Assembly (NCBI RefSeq): GCF_020966775.1
Contig: NZ_JAJKFV010000029.1
Coordinates: 1,605,001-1,669,000 of the forward strand
Direction of reading: 5' to 3'
Source of the DNA: Rhodopirellula halodulae
Lineage (GTDB): Bacteria > Planctomycetota > Planctomycetia > Pirellulales > Pirellulaceae
Length of the DNA stretch: 64,000 bases
Positions 53,289 to 62,814 of the stretch are shown here, piece by piece. Each line of letters begins with the position of its first letter. Within the stretch, counting starts at the first letter, position 1. Under the pieces are notes generated by a model. It was not told the DNA's origin. It saw only the letters and a list, made by a program, of their open reading frames with translations, and did not search any database. The position numbers were made by a program, and so were the translations under genes.

Positions 53289-56200
53289 TCAACGATTGAC
53301 GTTGGTTCCGTCCGCTGTTGTCGCACGCACCATTCCGGGGAACCAGTCTTCCATGGTTTGCGTGATGCCACTCAATGATCGTCGGCGGATCGTCGGGGCC
53401 TCGATCGGACCATCGACTTCGATGGTCCACAGCGTGTAGCGGTTGTCGCGCAGAGGACTGATGACTTTGCTGAAAAGGTTCTGTGGGCTCACGCGTGTGT
53501 TGAACGACAGGTCCAAATGCTCACGACGGCTAAGCGTGCCTCCGCCTTCCAGTGCCACCAAGTCACCCCAAAGAACCAAGCGATTGAAGTTCAGGTCTTC
53601 GCCGAAGATTGAGAACTCTGTCTCGCCATTGGTGAAAGCCACGTCTTCGGTCGCTTTGATTCGCAGCAAATTGAGAACCTGAACCAGATACGGAAGCTGA
53701 TACAGATTGGCGCCGCTGATGCTGCCGCGTCCACTGCCTTTCAGCAAATCGAGATCGCCAAGGCGACCTTCCAGATGGGAGTCGCCGTCAAAACGTCCTG
53801 TGATACCGGTGCGGCTTTGTCCCACCTCCGCCAAGCAGGTTGCGATTTGGGCGTTGCCCAGTGCCGTGTCAATTTCGAAGTCACCCGTCGACAACAAAAC
53901 TCCTCCACTGAGGCTGAGTTTGCCACCGAACAGAGCTCCGACAATTGGGACGCCGCTGCCGTCGGCGTCTTGGATGTAGCTGTCTGGCGAGTTGGATGGC
54001 GGTAGCTTCGCGTTTTCTCCAAGTAGTAACTGTTCGTTGGTGATTGAAAACGGGCCTCGTACAGAGGTGATTTGCAAACCGTAGGCATGCATGGAATCGA
54101 GGGCCATGTTGCCGTATGCCTGAAGCACTTCCGCGTCCCGCACACCTTGGACCTGAATTTCTCCACGCAATGAATGAACGGGACCGACATCCGCGATTCG
54201 GTTGCCTTCCAATTGCAAAAGAACGTCCCAGTCCATGATGGGTGTGGTCGAATCGTCGTCGGCCAACAGCAGATTGGTTTTGCCGCGAAGGCTGATTGGG
54301 CCGCGAAGGTCCAGGGCTCTGAGAGCTCGTCCAACTTGCTCGGGTAACGATGCGACAAACTCTTCATCCGGTACCAAGCGACATCCACTATGCAGATCCA
54401 TCGACAACAGCCAACGACCCGATGGATGCTGGACGCACTTTCCATCGGCAACAAGCCGAGACGCATCGTGACGTCCGATGAGATTGCTAATCAAGACTTG
54501 ATGGTCTCGGTATTCGACATGACCGCCGATGATATCCATGCGGTAAGGAACAGCCGTTGGACGCAAACTCAGTGAGTCGGGCGTGACCTGCTCTGTTTCG
54601 TTTTGGTCCGCCACCAACGTCAGATCCAAGGGCTGTGTTCCGGATTGATGAATGTGGACGTCCAGGCGGTCCAATGTGCCACCCGGTGCCAGTGAATCCC
54701 AAATGTGCCGAGTCGATTCCGGCAGGGAGCCTCGCAGCGATTGGTCCATCGCCAGATCAACGAGCTGAAACCGTAGATGAAGATCAGATTCCTGAGGTGA
54801 AGCAGTGGTCGGTTTGTCGGGATCTGGTGTGACAGGAATCTGGTAGAGCCCGTTACAATCCACCTTGGCCGAACCCGCATTGTTCGCCGTGAAGCCGATG
54901 AGTCGGACCAAGTTGTCTTTGATTTGGACGCGGCCTTCGACGTTGTAGAGTGGGTAAGGGAACTTGTCGTAGCGAAGCGTGCCACCGGACACCCGGAAAT
55001 CAAACTGACGAGTTGACTTTCCACTCGCGTCCGTTTGCAGGGTTGCGGTTGCCCACTCGACGGCACCTCTCGGGCGAAGTGAACGAACGAACCGCTCGAC
55101 TTTCGAAACGGATCGTGTGCTGGTTTCGGCAAATGACGAGGGTTCGCTTTCTTCTCTTGGTGTCAACGCGGTGATCAACGCGTCATCAATGAGCACCGCA
55201 CCCTCGGTTTGAACGGTGATTTGTTTCGTGTGGACCTTGGGGGCGTCAGGGTTGAGATGCACCGGCACTCGGAACGCGCAGTTCAAACGCTGACCTCCGG
55301 CGCGTCCCGTCAACCGTTCGGTCGTTGCAAATCCGTCTGCGATGTGAATGGTGCCCACCAGTTGCTGAACTGGATATGGAAACCTGTCGAATTGAACATC
55401 GACACCACGGATATCGACTTCTGATTCGAGGGCCCATGCTTTGGAGGTTAGGGGCGCGGGGTTGGTGGCGTGCGCCCGAAGGTTGAGTCGACCGCGGGCT
55501 TGATAGCGTTGCCAAAGACGGTGGACCTTTTCGGGCATCGCTTCTGCAAATGCTCGGTCAAGTGTCAGCCCTTCGCCCGTGAGCTGCAGATCGGTCAATC
55601 CAAGATCGAATTTCGTCGCTGCAAGCCGGCGAAGCTGCGTGGTTCCTCTGATGGTGCAATGGGCATCGCCGAAGAGAGCTTGGGTGGGATAAAGTTTGAT
55701 CTGCTGAGGTGAAATGAGAAGTCGACCTCGAGCGTTGCTGATACTCGCGGGCAGGCGTTTATCAGCGAGGTTGCCCTGGTGAACCACGAGGTCGATCTCG
55801 AAGTCATCGGTTTCGCCAACGCGGTTGTACTCTGCCGACAGGTCACCCCGCAGGCTCACCCGAGAATCGTCGGGGAACCACTGGGAGATTCGAGGGCGAA
55901 TCTTTGAAACCACCGTTTCGTCGAGTTGAAAAGCTTGAATGGTCGTTTTGATTCGCAGCGGATCTTCGGCACCGCTAGCCTGATGTTCCAGCGCGAATTC
56001 GATGGGGCCGCTGAAGCTACTCTCGCCTTTCGCGAACAGTAGCTTGTGCACGGGGGCAGGTTGTTCGCGATTGGCCGCGACGCCGGTTTCGGTCGAGATG
56101 GCAATACTCGACCACCTCAGTTGCAGCGGTTGACCTGAGGGTGAAGTACTGCCGGGGCCGTTCGTTGGAACGACATGTCTCGCGGCGTTTGGTCTAGCAC

Positions 56201-56741
56201 GTGCTGTTTCGAAGTTGACGTTGGTGATGACGTTGTGCAAATCGATCCGCGGGCAAGCGGGGCCCATTTGCGGCAACGGCAGAAGCGAAGCCAACGAAAG
56301 CGAGTTGTCGAGCCCAACATCAAGGTTGGCCACCACGCCTTCGACCGCCATCCGCCGGGTGTTCAGCGGGCTTTCGCCATTCATCCATTTCTGAGGATCC
56401 AAGTCCGCGAAAACGGTGAGTCGGTCGATGGAGACAGCCGGGTGTTCCGCCCACCAGCCGTTCATCAGTCGAGGCGAATTTGATTTGGGGCGAATTTCGA
56501 TCTGTTCGAATACCAAGCCGGTACCCGCCAAGAACGTCCCGCGATGGACGGAGACATCCCAGTCCGCGTAGTGCTCGTCGAGCTTTTTCTCGAGAAAGCG
56601 ACGGGCTTGTTCGCCGACGGTTTGTGGAAGCAGAGACTTCAGCAAAAGGCCTGTCGTCAGGCATACCACCAGCAGCACCAGCGCCGTCTTGAAACGGCTG
56701 GTTCGACGCGGCGGCGGCAATTCCTGACCCGAAGCGGCCAA
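53289..56741 (-). CDS. AsmA-like inner-membrane-anchored giant protein
   Basis: 1150 residues. One N-terminal membrane helix (FKTALVLLVVCLTTGLLLKSL), then a long beta-rich extracytoplasmic domain; the C-terminal ~140 residues are AsmA-like (LEGRLGDLDLLKGSGRGSISGANLYQLPYLVQVLNLLRIK, LVALEGGGTLSRREHLDLSFNTRV). AsmA/TamB-type proteins form hydrophobic grooves for lipid movement between membranes. Start is TTG at 56741 with AAGGAGGAG about 9 bases upstream. Directly behind a polytopic protein and a GT2 gene on the same strand, hinting at envelope glycan or lipid transport. Confidence 0.85.
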   Translation of the reverse strand: MAASGQELPPPRRTSRFKTALVLLVVCLTTGLLLKSLLPQTVGEQARRFLEKKLDEHYADWDVSVHRGTFLAGTGLVFEQIEIRPKSNSPRLMNGWWAEHPAVSIDRLTVFADLDPQKWMNGESPLNTRRMAVEGVVANLDVGLDNSLSLASLLPLPQMGPACPRIDLHNVITNVNFETARARPNAARHVVPTNGPGSTSPSGQPLQLRWSSIAISTETGVAANREQPAPVHKLLFAKGESSFSGPIEFALEHQASGAEDPLRIKTTIQAFQLDETVVSKIRPRISQWFPDDSRVSLRGDLSAEYNRVGETDDFEIDLVVHQGNLADKRLPASISNARGRLLISPQQIKLYPTQALFGDAHCTIRGTTQLRRLAATKFDLGLTDLQLTGEGLTLDRAFAEAMPEKVHRLWQRYQARGRLNLRAHATNPAPLTSKAWALESEVDIRGVDVQFDRFPYPVQQLVGTIHIADGFATTERLTGRAGGQRLNCAFRVPVHLNPDAPKVHTKQITVQTEGAVLIDDALITALTPREESEPSSFAETSTRSVSKVERFVRSLRPRGAVEWATATLQTDASGKSTRQFDFRVSGGTLRYDKFPYPLYNVEGRVQIKDNLVRLIGFTANNAGSAKVDCNGLYQIPVTPDPDKPTTASPQESDLHLRFQLVDLAMDQSLRGSLPESTRHIWDSLAPGGTLDRLDVHIHQSGTQPLDLTLVADQNETEQVTPDSLSLRPTAVPYRMDIIGGHVEYRDHQVLISNLIGRHDASRLVADGKCVQHPSGRWLLSMDLHSGCRLVPDEEFVASLPEQVGRALRALDLRGPISLRGKTNLLLADDDSTTPIMDWDVLLQLEGNRIADVGPVHSLRGEIQVQGVRDAEVLQAYGNMALDSMHAYGLQITSVRGPFSITNEQLLLGENAKLPPSNSPDSYIQDADGSGVPIVGALFGGKLSLSGGVLLSTGDFEIDTALGNAQIATCLAEVGQSRTGITGRFDGDSHLEGRLGDLDLLKGSGRGSISGANLYQLPYLVQVLNLLRIKATEDVAFTNGETEFSIFGEDLNFNRLVLWGDLVALEGGGTLSRREHLDLSFNTRVSPQNLFSKVISPLRDNRYTLWTIEVDGPIEAPTIRRRSLSGITQTMEDWFPGMVRATTADGTNVNR

Positions 56742-56785
56742 AGCTTGTCTCCTCCTTGAGACAACGTTGTGCTAGCCGGTCGATC

Positions 56786-58417
56786 CTACCGCGTCATTTC
56801 GTTGCCCAACCACCCCAAAAAGCTCGCAAAACGGTAGATCCATGGGCTCTGCCAGGGGGATGACAGGCTGGTTGCAACCGAGAAGGCACTGGCCCCGAGC
56901 AAGACGAGCGTGAAACATCGTCCGTGAAACTTCTCGCTCAAGGAGCTGACTTCGGGGACCAAGCAATACAGCCAAAGCGGGGCGAACCAAAGCATCCAGC
57001 GAAAACAGACGCTGACGCCGCCGTAGTTGCGATCGATCTCCGGACGAGCAATGTAGAAAACCAGACAGACCACACTGGCCAGAGCGATCGCCGCGGTCAG
57101 CCGCCGCATGTAACCCGGGCCGTGGCGTAGGCCCGCGATCATTCCCACGGGAACCAAGATCCAAATGGGAGTCAGCGAAAAGATTCCGTAGTAACCCAAG
57201 GTTGCGTGAAAGAGGTAAGCAACACGGCTGGGTTCACCAAGGTCGACCCCTCGTCGTTTGCCCGAACGCCAGTAGCTTCCAGGATAATCGTACCAGTCGT
57301 CCCAAACGCTCAGTGTCCATGCGGCACCGCTCGGACGCAGCTCGTACAGTGTTTGAACCACTTCGTTTGCTGGGCTAAATCGTTCCGCCAAAACTTCGTA
57401 GCCGCCATCATGAAGCTCGCGTAGTGTGACCTTTTCCGCGGCCATGAGCGTTTGCGAATGTTCCAAAGCCGTTTGAATTTGAACTTTCGATGGATCCGAC
57501 GGCATGGGGATGGATTCCAAGTCCTCGCCTACGCCGCGATGTGCGTATGGTGTGCGGAGACTGCCATGGGCCCATTGGTTGGTTCCCACGATCCCGACCA
57601 AGACCAAGATGGCACCGGTCAAAAAACCCGGCATCGACTTGGGATTCAACCAAGCGAACAAGACGGTCCAGAGTGCCAACATCGAAAGGGCCGGCAGTTC
57701 ACAAGCAACGGCGAACGCGGCGGAGGCTCCCGCCACAAACCAGGGCGCAAACTTGGGGTGGTAAGTCATGCCGGAGAACGAATCCGTCATCTTGTCCGCG
57801 GCTCGAAGGTAGAGCCACAGAGTCAAGGACGTGGCGGCAGCGGCGAAAAGGTGATTGTTCAACGAGATCGTAAACGGCAGCATCATCGTGCCGAAACAAG
57901 CAGCGGCGACACCCATTCTGCGCGCATAGTCCGACGCGCCGATCACCTCAACAATCAATGCAATCGTGACCAGGAACAACGCCAGTACTGGCAAGTTGAT
58001 TAACAGCAATAGCAGTCGTGGGACGTAAATCGGGTTCTCTGTGAGAGTCAAACCCGTTGTGTGGTGAACGACTCCGTAAACCCCCGCGACCATCGTCACC
58101 AGCAACGTGGGTTTGCTGCTGTAGTGGTGCAGTTGTCCATCCACGCCGACGTGACGAACTTTATCGATCGTGTCCCAAGGACGTCGCTTGCCGTCGTCCG
58201 ATCGGATGGAGATGGGGCGATCGATCGCGAAGGTCCCGTCTTCGACGAGTGCTGCCACCGTGCACCACCGACTGCGATCGTTGGCGCTTAGGAAAGCCGT
58301 GTCGCCTTCGCGGCTGGTGACAACCGAGATTCGCCCGGCGGCAAGAGCCAACGCTGCGACAATCATGATCGCGTAGGTGTTGCGACGATGTTGTCGCGGG
58401 ATTTCATGTTTACGCAT
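56786..58417 (-). CDS. Polytopic membrane protein, GT-C-like
   Basis: 543 residues with about ten membrane segments. The first extracytoplasmic loop contains DRSRWCTVAALVEDGTFAID and a conserved-looking WDTIDKVRHVGVDGQLHHYSSKP. Layout with large soluble loops resembles GT-C glycosyltransferases, but no firm family motif is visible. Overlaps the GT2 gene by 8 bp, and is common in planctomycete GT2 neighbourhoods. Possibly transfers lipid-linked sugars; low certainty. Confidence 0.7.
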   Translation of the reverse strand: MRKHEIPRQHRRNTYAIMIVAALALAAGRISVVTSREGDTAFLSANDRSRWCTVAALVEDGTFAIDRPISIRSDDGKRRPWDTIDKVRHVGVDGQLHHYSSKPTLLVTMVAGVYGVVHHTTGLTLTENPIYVPRLLLLLINLPVLALFLVTIALIVEVIGASDYARRMGVAAACFGTMMLPFTISLNNHLFAAAATSLTLWLYLRAADKMTDSFSGMTYHPKFAPWFVAGASAAFAVACELPALSMLALWTVLFAWLNPKSMPGFLTGAILVLVGIVGTNQWAHGSLRTPYAHRGVGEDLESIPMPSDPSKVQIQTALEHSQTLMAAEKVTLRELHDGGYEVLAERFSPANEVVQTLYELRPSGAAWTLSVWDDWYDYPGSYWRSGKRRGVDLGEPSRVAYLFHATLGYYGIFSLTPIWILVPVGMIAGLRHGPGYMRRLTAAIALASVVCLVFYIARPEIDRNYGGVSVCFRWMLWFAPLWLYCLVPEVSSLSEKFHGRCFTLVLLGASAFSVATSLSSPWQSPWIYRFASFLGWLGNEMTR

Positions 58418-59630
58418 CGAGTGGCTGCTCCGGCGACTCGAAACCCGCCCACTCCGAAATGCTATAACCCGATGCGTTGGCGATCGGTCGACTGCAGCTT
58501 AATTGACTGCCGCTTTGTTGAGCTTCGACGCCGTGTGACCCTTCATTTCGCATCAACGTTTCGCGATGGTCTCTGGCCGCGGCAACGGAGACAATCAGCT
58601 CCGCCAGTAATCCCGCGAGGACGCACTGAGCACCCAGCAAGACGGCCAAGATGCAGTAGTAAAAGATCGCGGTGGAGTGCAGGTGCAGTGGTTCGCCCTC
58701 ACCCATCCGGGACCATACCCAACGGAAGCTGAGGTAAGTCATTCCTAGCGAACCGATGGCAAAACAAAGCAAGCCTGCTGAACCAATTAGGTGCAGCGGG
58801 CGGCGGCCGTAACCAGTCACCAGATGGATGCTGAGCAGGTCGAGGAAACCTTTGATCAGACGCGAGACGCCGTACTTTGAGACTCCGTGCTGGCGTGCAT
58901 GATGTTGGACGGTGATCTCGCCGACCTTGTAGCCACGTGCGGACGCAAGAACCGGAATGAAACGATGGCGTTCGCCGTACAGATCCACTTCGGCGAGCAC
59001 TTCTTGCCGATAGGCTTTGAAACCACAGTTGTGATCGTGCAGCTTGACTCCGGTCAGTGAACTTACCAGGGCGTTGAAGACTCGACTCGGCAGAACTTTG
59101 TGCCAGGGATCGTGACGTGTTTGCTTCCAACCGCTGACGACATCCAATCCGCCGCGAATCTTTTCCATGAAGCGTGGGATCTCGATGGGATCGTCTTGGA
59201 GATCGGCATCCATCGTGAAAACAATGGAACCGCGTGCGGCAGCGAATCCGGCACTCAGGGCAGCGGCTTTTCCGAAATTACGCCGCAGACGAATCGCGAA
59301 TGTCGATCGCATCGCGTCGTCTGATGTCCCACAAAGTTCCACCATCTTGGACCAGGTTTCGTCCGTGGATCCGTCATCCACGAAGATAATTTGCACACGC
59401 AGGTCATGCTCTCGGCAAACGTCACCGATGCGTTGTTGCAATTCGCCCAAGGTGACTTCTTCGTTCATCGCCGGGATGACCACCGAAATCTCGTCGATGT
59501 GGTCACCCGGGGATGCGGCCGGTTGCAATTCCGGTTGGGTTCCGGACAGCTCGGAGGGACGTGCTGACACAATCGGCGTTGAAACGCTGGTGTGTGAAGA
59601 TGTCATGGGCGGAGGGGCTTCGGTGTTCAT
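58410..59630 (-). CDS. GT2 family glycosyltransferase, DPMS-like with membrane anchor
   Basis: 406 residues. Pro/Ser-rich lead, then ISVVIPAMNEEVTLGEL, IIFVDDGSTDETW, RRNFGKAAALSAGF, and the DxD motif MDADLQDDP, NCGFKAYRQEVL, ending with two membrane helices (GSAGLLCFAIGSLGMTYLSF, IFYYCILAVLLGAQCVLAGLLAEL). This is the ArnC/GtrB/DPMS-like group that makes polyprenyl-phosphate sugars. Pairs with the GT-C-like protein downstream, which may use its product. Confidence 0.9.
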   Translation of the reverse strand: MNTEAPPPMTSSHTSVSTPIVSARPSELSGTQPELQPAASPGDHIDEISVVIPAMNEEVTLGELQQRIGDVCREHDLRVQIIFVDDGSTDETWSKMVELCGTSDDAMRSTFAIRLRRNFGKAAALSAGFAAARGSIVFTMDADLQDDPIEIPRFMEKIRGGLDVVSGWKQTRHDPWHKVLPSRVFNALVSSLTGVKLHDHNCGFKAYRQEVLAEVDLYGERHRFIPVLASARGYKVGEITVQHHARQHGVSKYGVSRLIKGFLDLLSIHLVTGYGRRPLHLIGSAGLLCFAIGSLGMTYLSFRWVWSRMGEGEPLHLHSTAIFYYCILAVLLGAQCVLAGLLAELIVSVAAARDHRETLMRNEGSHGVEAQQSGSQLSCSRPIANASGYSISEWAGFESPEQPLDA

Positions 59631-59858
59631 GCGGACATATTACTCAAGTTGAGCGGCGTTTCTACCTTGTGGGGGGATGGCTTTCCGTTTTTATGGGGAG
59701 CCACCCGCCAAGGACACCGCCTTCCCTCACAAGTCCGAATTTGCTTCAACACAATGTTTCATTGCTGGCATTCATTGCTCGTTCAATGAAAACCGCATCG
59801 GTAGTGCGATGGGGGATTCATGATCCAGTATTTCCAAACACCGATGGTAAGGAATCTG

Positions 59859-60374
59859 ATGTCCAATCACGAAGTTTTGCTGCGTGGTAGTCGTTTTGAC
59901 GTCGTTGCGATCGACTTGCCCGGACGAGATGGGAAGTCGCATCGCCGCGAATTCATCCAGCATCCGGGAGCTGTGGTGTTGCTGCCGCTCATTGATCAAG
60001 ACACGGTGGTGATGATCGAAAACGAGCGGCCGGCTGTGGGAGAAACGTTGCTCGAGTTGCCTGCAGGGACTCGCGATCCCGGTGAGGAGGTCTTGGAAAC
60101 CGCGGCGCGGGAGCTGACCGAGGAAACGGGCTATCGATCAGCCAGTCTTTCCATCGCGTGCGAGTTCTACTCCGCGCCGGGGCTCGGCAACGAATTGATG
60201 CATCTCGTGGTCGCTCGTGATTTGACCGAAGGAGAGCAGCAGCTTGAAACAACCGAACGCATTGAAGTCAAACGCATGCACCGTCGCGAAGTGACGGAAT
60301 TGGTCCAAACCGGGAAAATCCGCGACGCAAAAACGTTGATTGGGCTACAAGCGTTCTTGTTCCAGGACGTTTGA
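59859..60374 (+). CDS. NUDIX hydrolase, ADP-ribose pyrophosphatase-like
   Basis: 171 residues. Nudix box G70-x5-E76-x7-R84-E85-x2-E88-E89-x-G91, preceded by LLELPAGT, typical of the NudF/ADPRase branch. The SAPGLGNELMHLV segment is also typical. ATG at 59859 has TAAGGA 5 bases upstream, favouring it over upstream Met codons at 59820 and 59844. Convergent with trpG/pabA. Confidence 0.9.
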   Translation: MSNHEVLLRGSRFDVVAIDLPGRDGKSHRREFIQHPGAVVLLPLIDQDTVVMIENERPAVGETLLELPAGTRDPGEEVLETAARELTEETGYRSASLSIACEFYSAPGLGNELMHLVVARDLTEGEQQLETTERIEVKRMHRREVTELVQTGKIRDAKTLIGLQAFLFQDV

Positions 60375-60386
60375 GCAGCCGATCGC

Positions 60387-60422
60387 TTTGTCACCAAGCG
60401 AGAGTTTGTCACCAAGCGAGAA
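60387..60422. repeat. 18-bp tandem duplication spanning the trpG stop
   Basis: TTTGTCACCAAGCGAGAG at 60387-60404 and TTTGTCACCAAGCGAGAA at 60405-60422. The second copy carries the TGA (minus, 60409-60411) and last codons of the glutamine amidotransferase gene. Confidence 0.95.
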
Positions 60423-60987
60423 AACGTTTGATCAATTCGATCCCGGGTTCCGTCAGAAAACTCTCGGGGTGGAACTGCCAACCTTCAAGACGATGTTGTT
60501 GGTGGCGAACTCCCATGATCTGTCGGTTTCCGCCGGTGTCCGTCCACGCCCCGACAATCAATTCGTCTGGGACCGTGTTCGGGTCAATGACCAACGAGTG
60601 ATATCGAGTTGCGGTGAAGGGATTCTGGAGTCCCGCAAACAGACCCCCGTCGTCGTGATGGATGCCGTCCGTCTTCCCGTGCATCAATTCGGGAGCACGA
60701 ATGATCGTTGCACCGAACGCTTCTCCGATCGATTGGTGTCCCAAGCAAACGCCCAGGATTGGAAACTTTCCCGCGAAACGCCGCACGCAATCCACGCTGA
60801 CACCCGCCTCGGTTGGCGTGCACGGGCCGGGGGAAATGAGCAGGCGTTCCGGTTTCAGGTCTTCGATTTCTTCCAGTGAGAGGTCATCGTTGCGATGCAC
60901 CTGGATGTCAGCCGACGAATCAATCTCGCCCATCCGCTGAACCAGGTTGTAGGTAAACGAATCGTAGTTATCGATGACCAAAATCAT
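60409..60987 (-). CDS. Glutamine amidotransferase, anthranilate/aminodeoxychorismate synthase component II
   Basis: 192 residues, class I GATase of the TrpG/PabA type: IDNYDSFTYNLVQ at the start, SPGPCTP (~52-58), nucleophile Cys81 in GVCLGHQ, and His173/Glu175 in QFHPES. Supplies ammonia for anthranilate or p-aminobenzoate synthesis. TrpG and PabA cannot be told apart by sequence, and trpE/pabB is not adjacent. Short stop overlap with an 18-bp duplication. Confidence 0.93.
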   Translation of the reverse strand: MILVIDNYDSFTYNLVQRMGEIDSSADIQVHRNDDLSLEEIEDLKPERLLISPGPCTPTEAGVSVDCVRRFAGKFPILGVCLGHQSIGEAFGATIIRAPELMHGKTDGIHHDDGGLFAGLQNPFTATRYHSLVIDPNTVPDELIVGAWTDTGGNRQIMGVRHQQHRLEGWQFHPESFLTEPGIELIKRFLAW

Positions 60988-61259
60988 GTGAGCGAATTCC
61001 AGGCGGGCTGCTTCCGGAGGGCGATGATGTCCAAACGCGGCGCGAATTGAGAGGTGGAGCGAGACTCGGGAGAGCAGACGCTGTCAAGATGAATTCGCGA
61101 CAATCAAACGGAAAGGATATTCTTGGCGAGTCAAGACGTAAACGCTCTTTAGAAGGTTCATCGGGACAGCGTATAATGGGGGACTGACCGCGACGCGAGA
61201 CGTGAAGGATGCGTTTCGTAGCGAGATCGAATACGAACCTCTTCTTTGGACTCATCATC

Positions 61260-61835
61260 GTGCTTTCGGTTCGCCCCAAAGTTGCTGAATTGGCGTTTCA
61301 TCTGTTCAGCCGATCGCTGCACCCTGAATTGCTGGTGGTGCATCAATCGCGAAAAATTGAACGCGACGGATACGACGCTAAGATCGAAGTCACCAATTGT
61401 GGGCACGTGGTCACCTTCAACTCGTCGCCCACCTGCGGATCGCCAGCGACGACTCTTTGCGAAGTTGCCACCAGCGCCCACCAACCGCTCCCTTCGCGAC
61501 GGTGCTTGATTCGGCAATCGTTGAAGGGCAGTCGAACCGAAGAGGCGACTTGCCGATCCGGGCTTTCGTACCGCTCGCATTTTCAGCTTGAAACGGTTGA
61601 CCCCAAAATGTTTTGGATGGTTGGTCAACAACTGGGCAATGGTCCAACAGAAGGCTTGCTGCACCGATTTGACTCCAGCGGACGAATGGCATTTGGTGCC
61701 ATTAGCTACGTCAATATTGAGACTCGACGACGGTCGATGTTGATCCAAGCCATTCACACCTTCCCAGACGACTACGCGATTGTGAAAGTCGAGTCGTTGT
61801 TCACATTACCGGAAACCGATTCGGCTACTGCGTGA
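61260..61835 (+). CDS. DUF2617 family protein
   Basis: About 191 residues from a GTG at 61260 (starting LSVRPKVAELAFHLFSRSLHPEL), which is the family's usual N terminus; an ATG 17 codons upstream would add a hydrophobic stretch with no clear RBS. Other motifs: GHVVTF, CEVATS, YRSHFQLETVDPKMFW and DDYAIVKVESLF. Cytoplasmic, no known function; restricted mostly to planctomycetes. Followed by the HisA-like gene 34 bp away. Confidence 0.78.
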   Translation: MLSVRPKVAELAFHLFSRSLHPELLVVHQSRKIERDGYDAKIEVTNCGHVVTFNSSPTCGSPATTLCEVATSAHQPLPSRRCLIRQSLKGSRTEEATCRSGLSYRSHFQLETVDPKMFWMVGQQLGNGPTEGLLHRFDSSGRMAFGAISYVNIETRRRSMLIQAIHTFPDDYAIVKVESLFTLPETDSATA

Positions 61836-61869
61836 GACACGCGTCGTGCAACGCACTCGGTGAACAACG

Positions 61870-62691
61870 ATGAGTTCGTTTGCCGGTTTGGACTCAACGC
61901 GTGATCGATGGCGGGGCGTCTCGAGCCATTTGATCGGTGTGTTGGATCTGATGGACGGAAAAGCCGTCCGCGGAATCGCCGGGCAACGCCATCGGTATCA
62001 ACCACATGCCGGTTCTCTATGCGATCCCTGTGAGCTAATTCGTTGGTACCGGACGATTGGGCTGTGTCAATTCTATGTTGCCGATTTGGATTCGCTGACC
62101 GGCGCAGGGCAGCAGCGAGCGTCATTGCGGTCGATCATTGACAGCCTGCGTCCTGGTGAGACGCTTTGGATTGATGCTGGTTGGACGAACTGTCCTACGC
62201 GTGAAGAAAGCAAGTGGCTGCAGCAAGTGAATCGGGCCGGTGCAGTTGATTCCATGACTCGGTGGATCATTGCCACGGAGTCTGCCCAAGGGCTGCACGT
62301 CATTGACGAGTTGTCGAGCGTGGTCGATCCAGCGGATCTGTGTTTGAGCCTAGATTTCCGCGAAGGAGAGTTTGTTCAGGGCACTCAACGTACGCGAGAA
62401 ATTCAATTTCAACGGGAGCAGGCGGGCGGACCCGACGGTTGGATCGACCGAGCTTGGGAGCGAGGCATTCGGGAAGTCATTGTCTTAGACGTGGCGCAGG
62501 TCGGCTCCTCGGCCGGCGTGGCTTCCTGTTTACCGCTTCGAAAATACCATGCATCACACCCAGGGGGGCGATGGATCACGGGCGGAGGCATCCGAGAGCC
62601 AGTGGATGTTCAGCAGTGTCTTGACGAAGGCTACAGCCGTTTGCTCGTCGCGTCGGCGTTGTTGCCGAAGTTGAACGACGTCTCCTACTGA
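61870..62691 (+). CDS. HisA/HisF-like TIM-barrel protein
   Basis: 273 residues. N-terminal LIGVLDLMDGKAVRGIAGQRHRYQP replaces the HisA PAIDLxxGxxVRLxxG motif; FYVADLDSLTG, WIDAGW, CLSLDFREG and ITGGGIREPVDV continue the (beta/alpha)8 pattern. It resembles the HisA/HisF-related proteins of methanogens and planctomycetes rather than HisA of histidine synthesis; no other his gene is here. Related proteins occur in gene sets for tetrahydromethanopterin-linked C1 metabolism, so a cofactor-related role is possible. Confidence 0.8.
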   Translation: MSSFAGLDSTRDRWRGVSSHLIGVLDLMDGKAVRGIAGQRHRYQPHAGSLCDPCELIRWYRTIGLCQFYVADLDSLTGAGQQRASLRSIIDSLRPGETLWIDAGWTNCPTREESKWLQQVNRAGAVDSMTRWIIATESAQGLHVIDELSSVVDPADLCLSLDFREGEFVQGTQRTREIQFQREQAGGPDGWIDRAWERGIREVIVLDVAQVGSSAGVASCLPLRKYHASHPGGRWITGGGIREPVDVQQCLDEGYSRLLVASALLPKLNDVSY

Positions 62692-62814
62692 GCGGTATCG
62701 TCGTCTTGGACTCTCGTCGCTGACGGTCTCTTCGCCCGTCGGTTCACAAACTGCTATCATGCAACGACACACGCTTTTCGAATCGGCATCGAACTTTGAC
62801 TGGCAAAAAACCAC

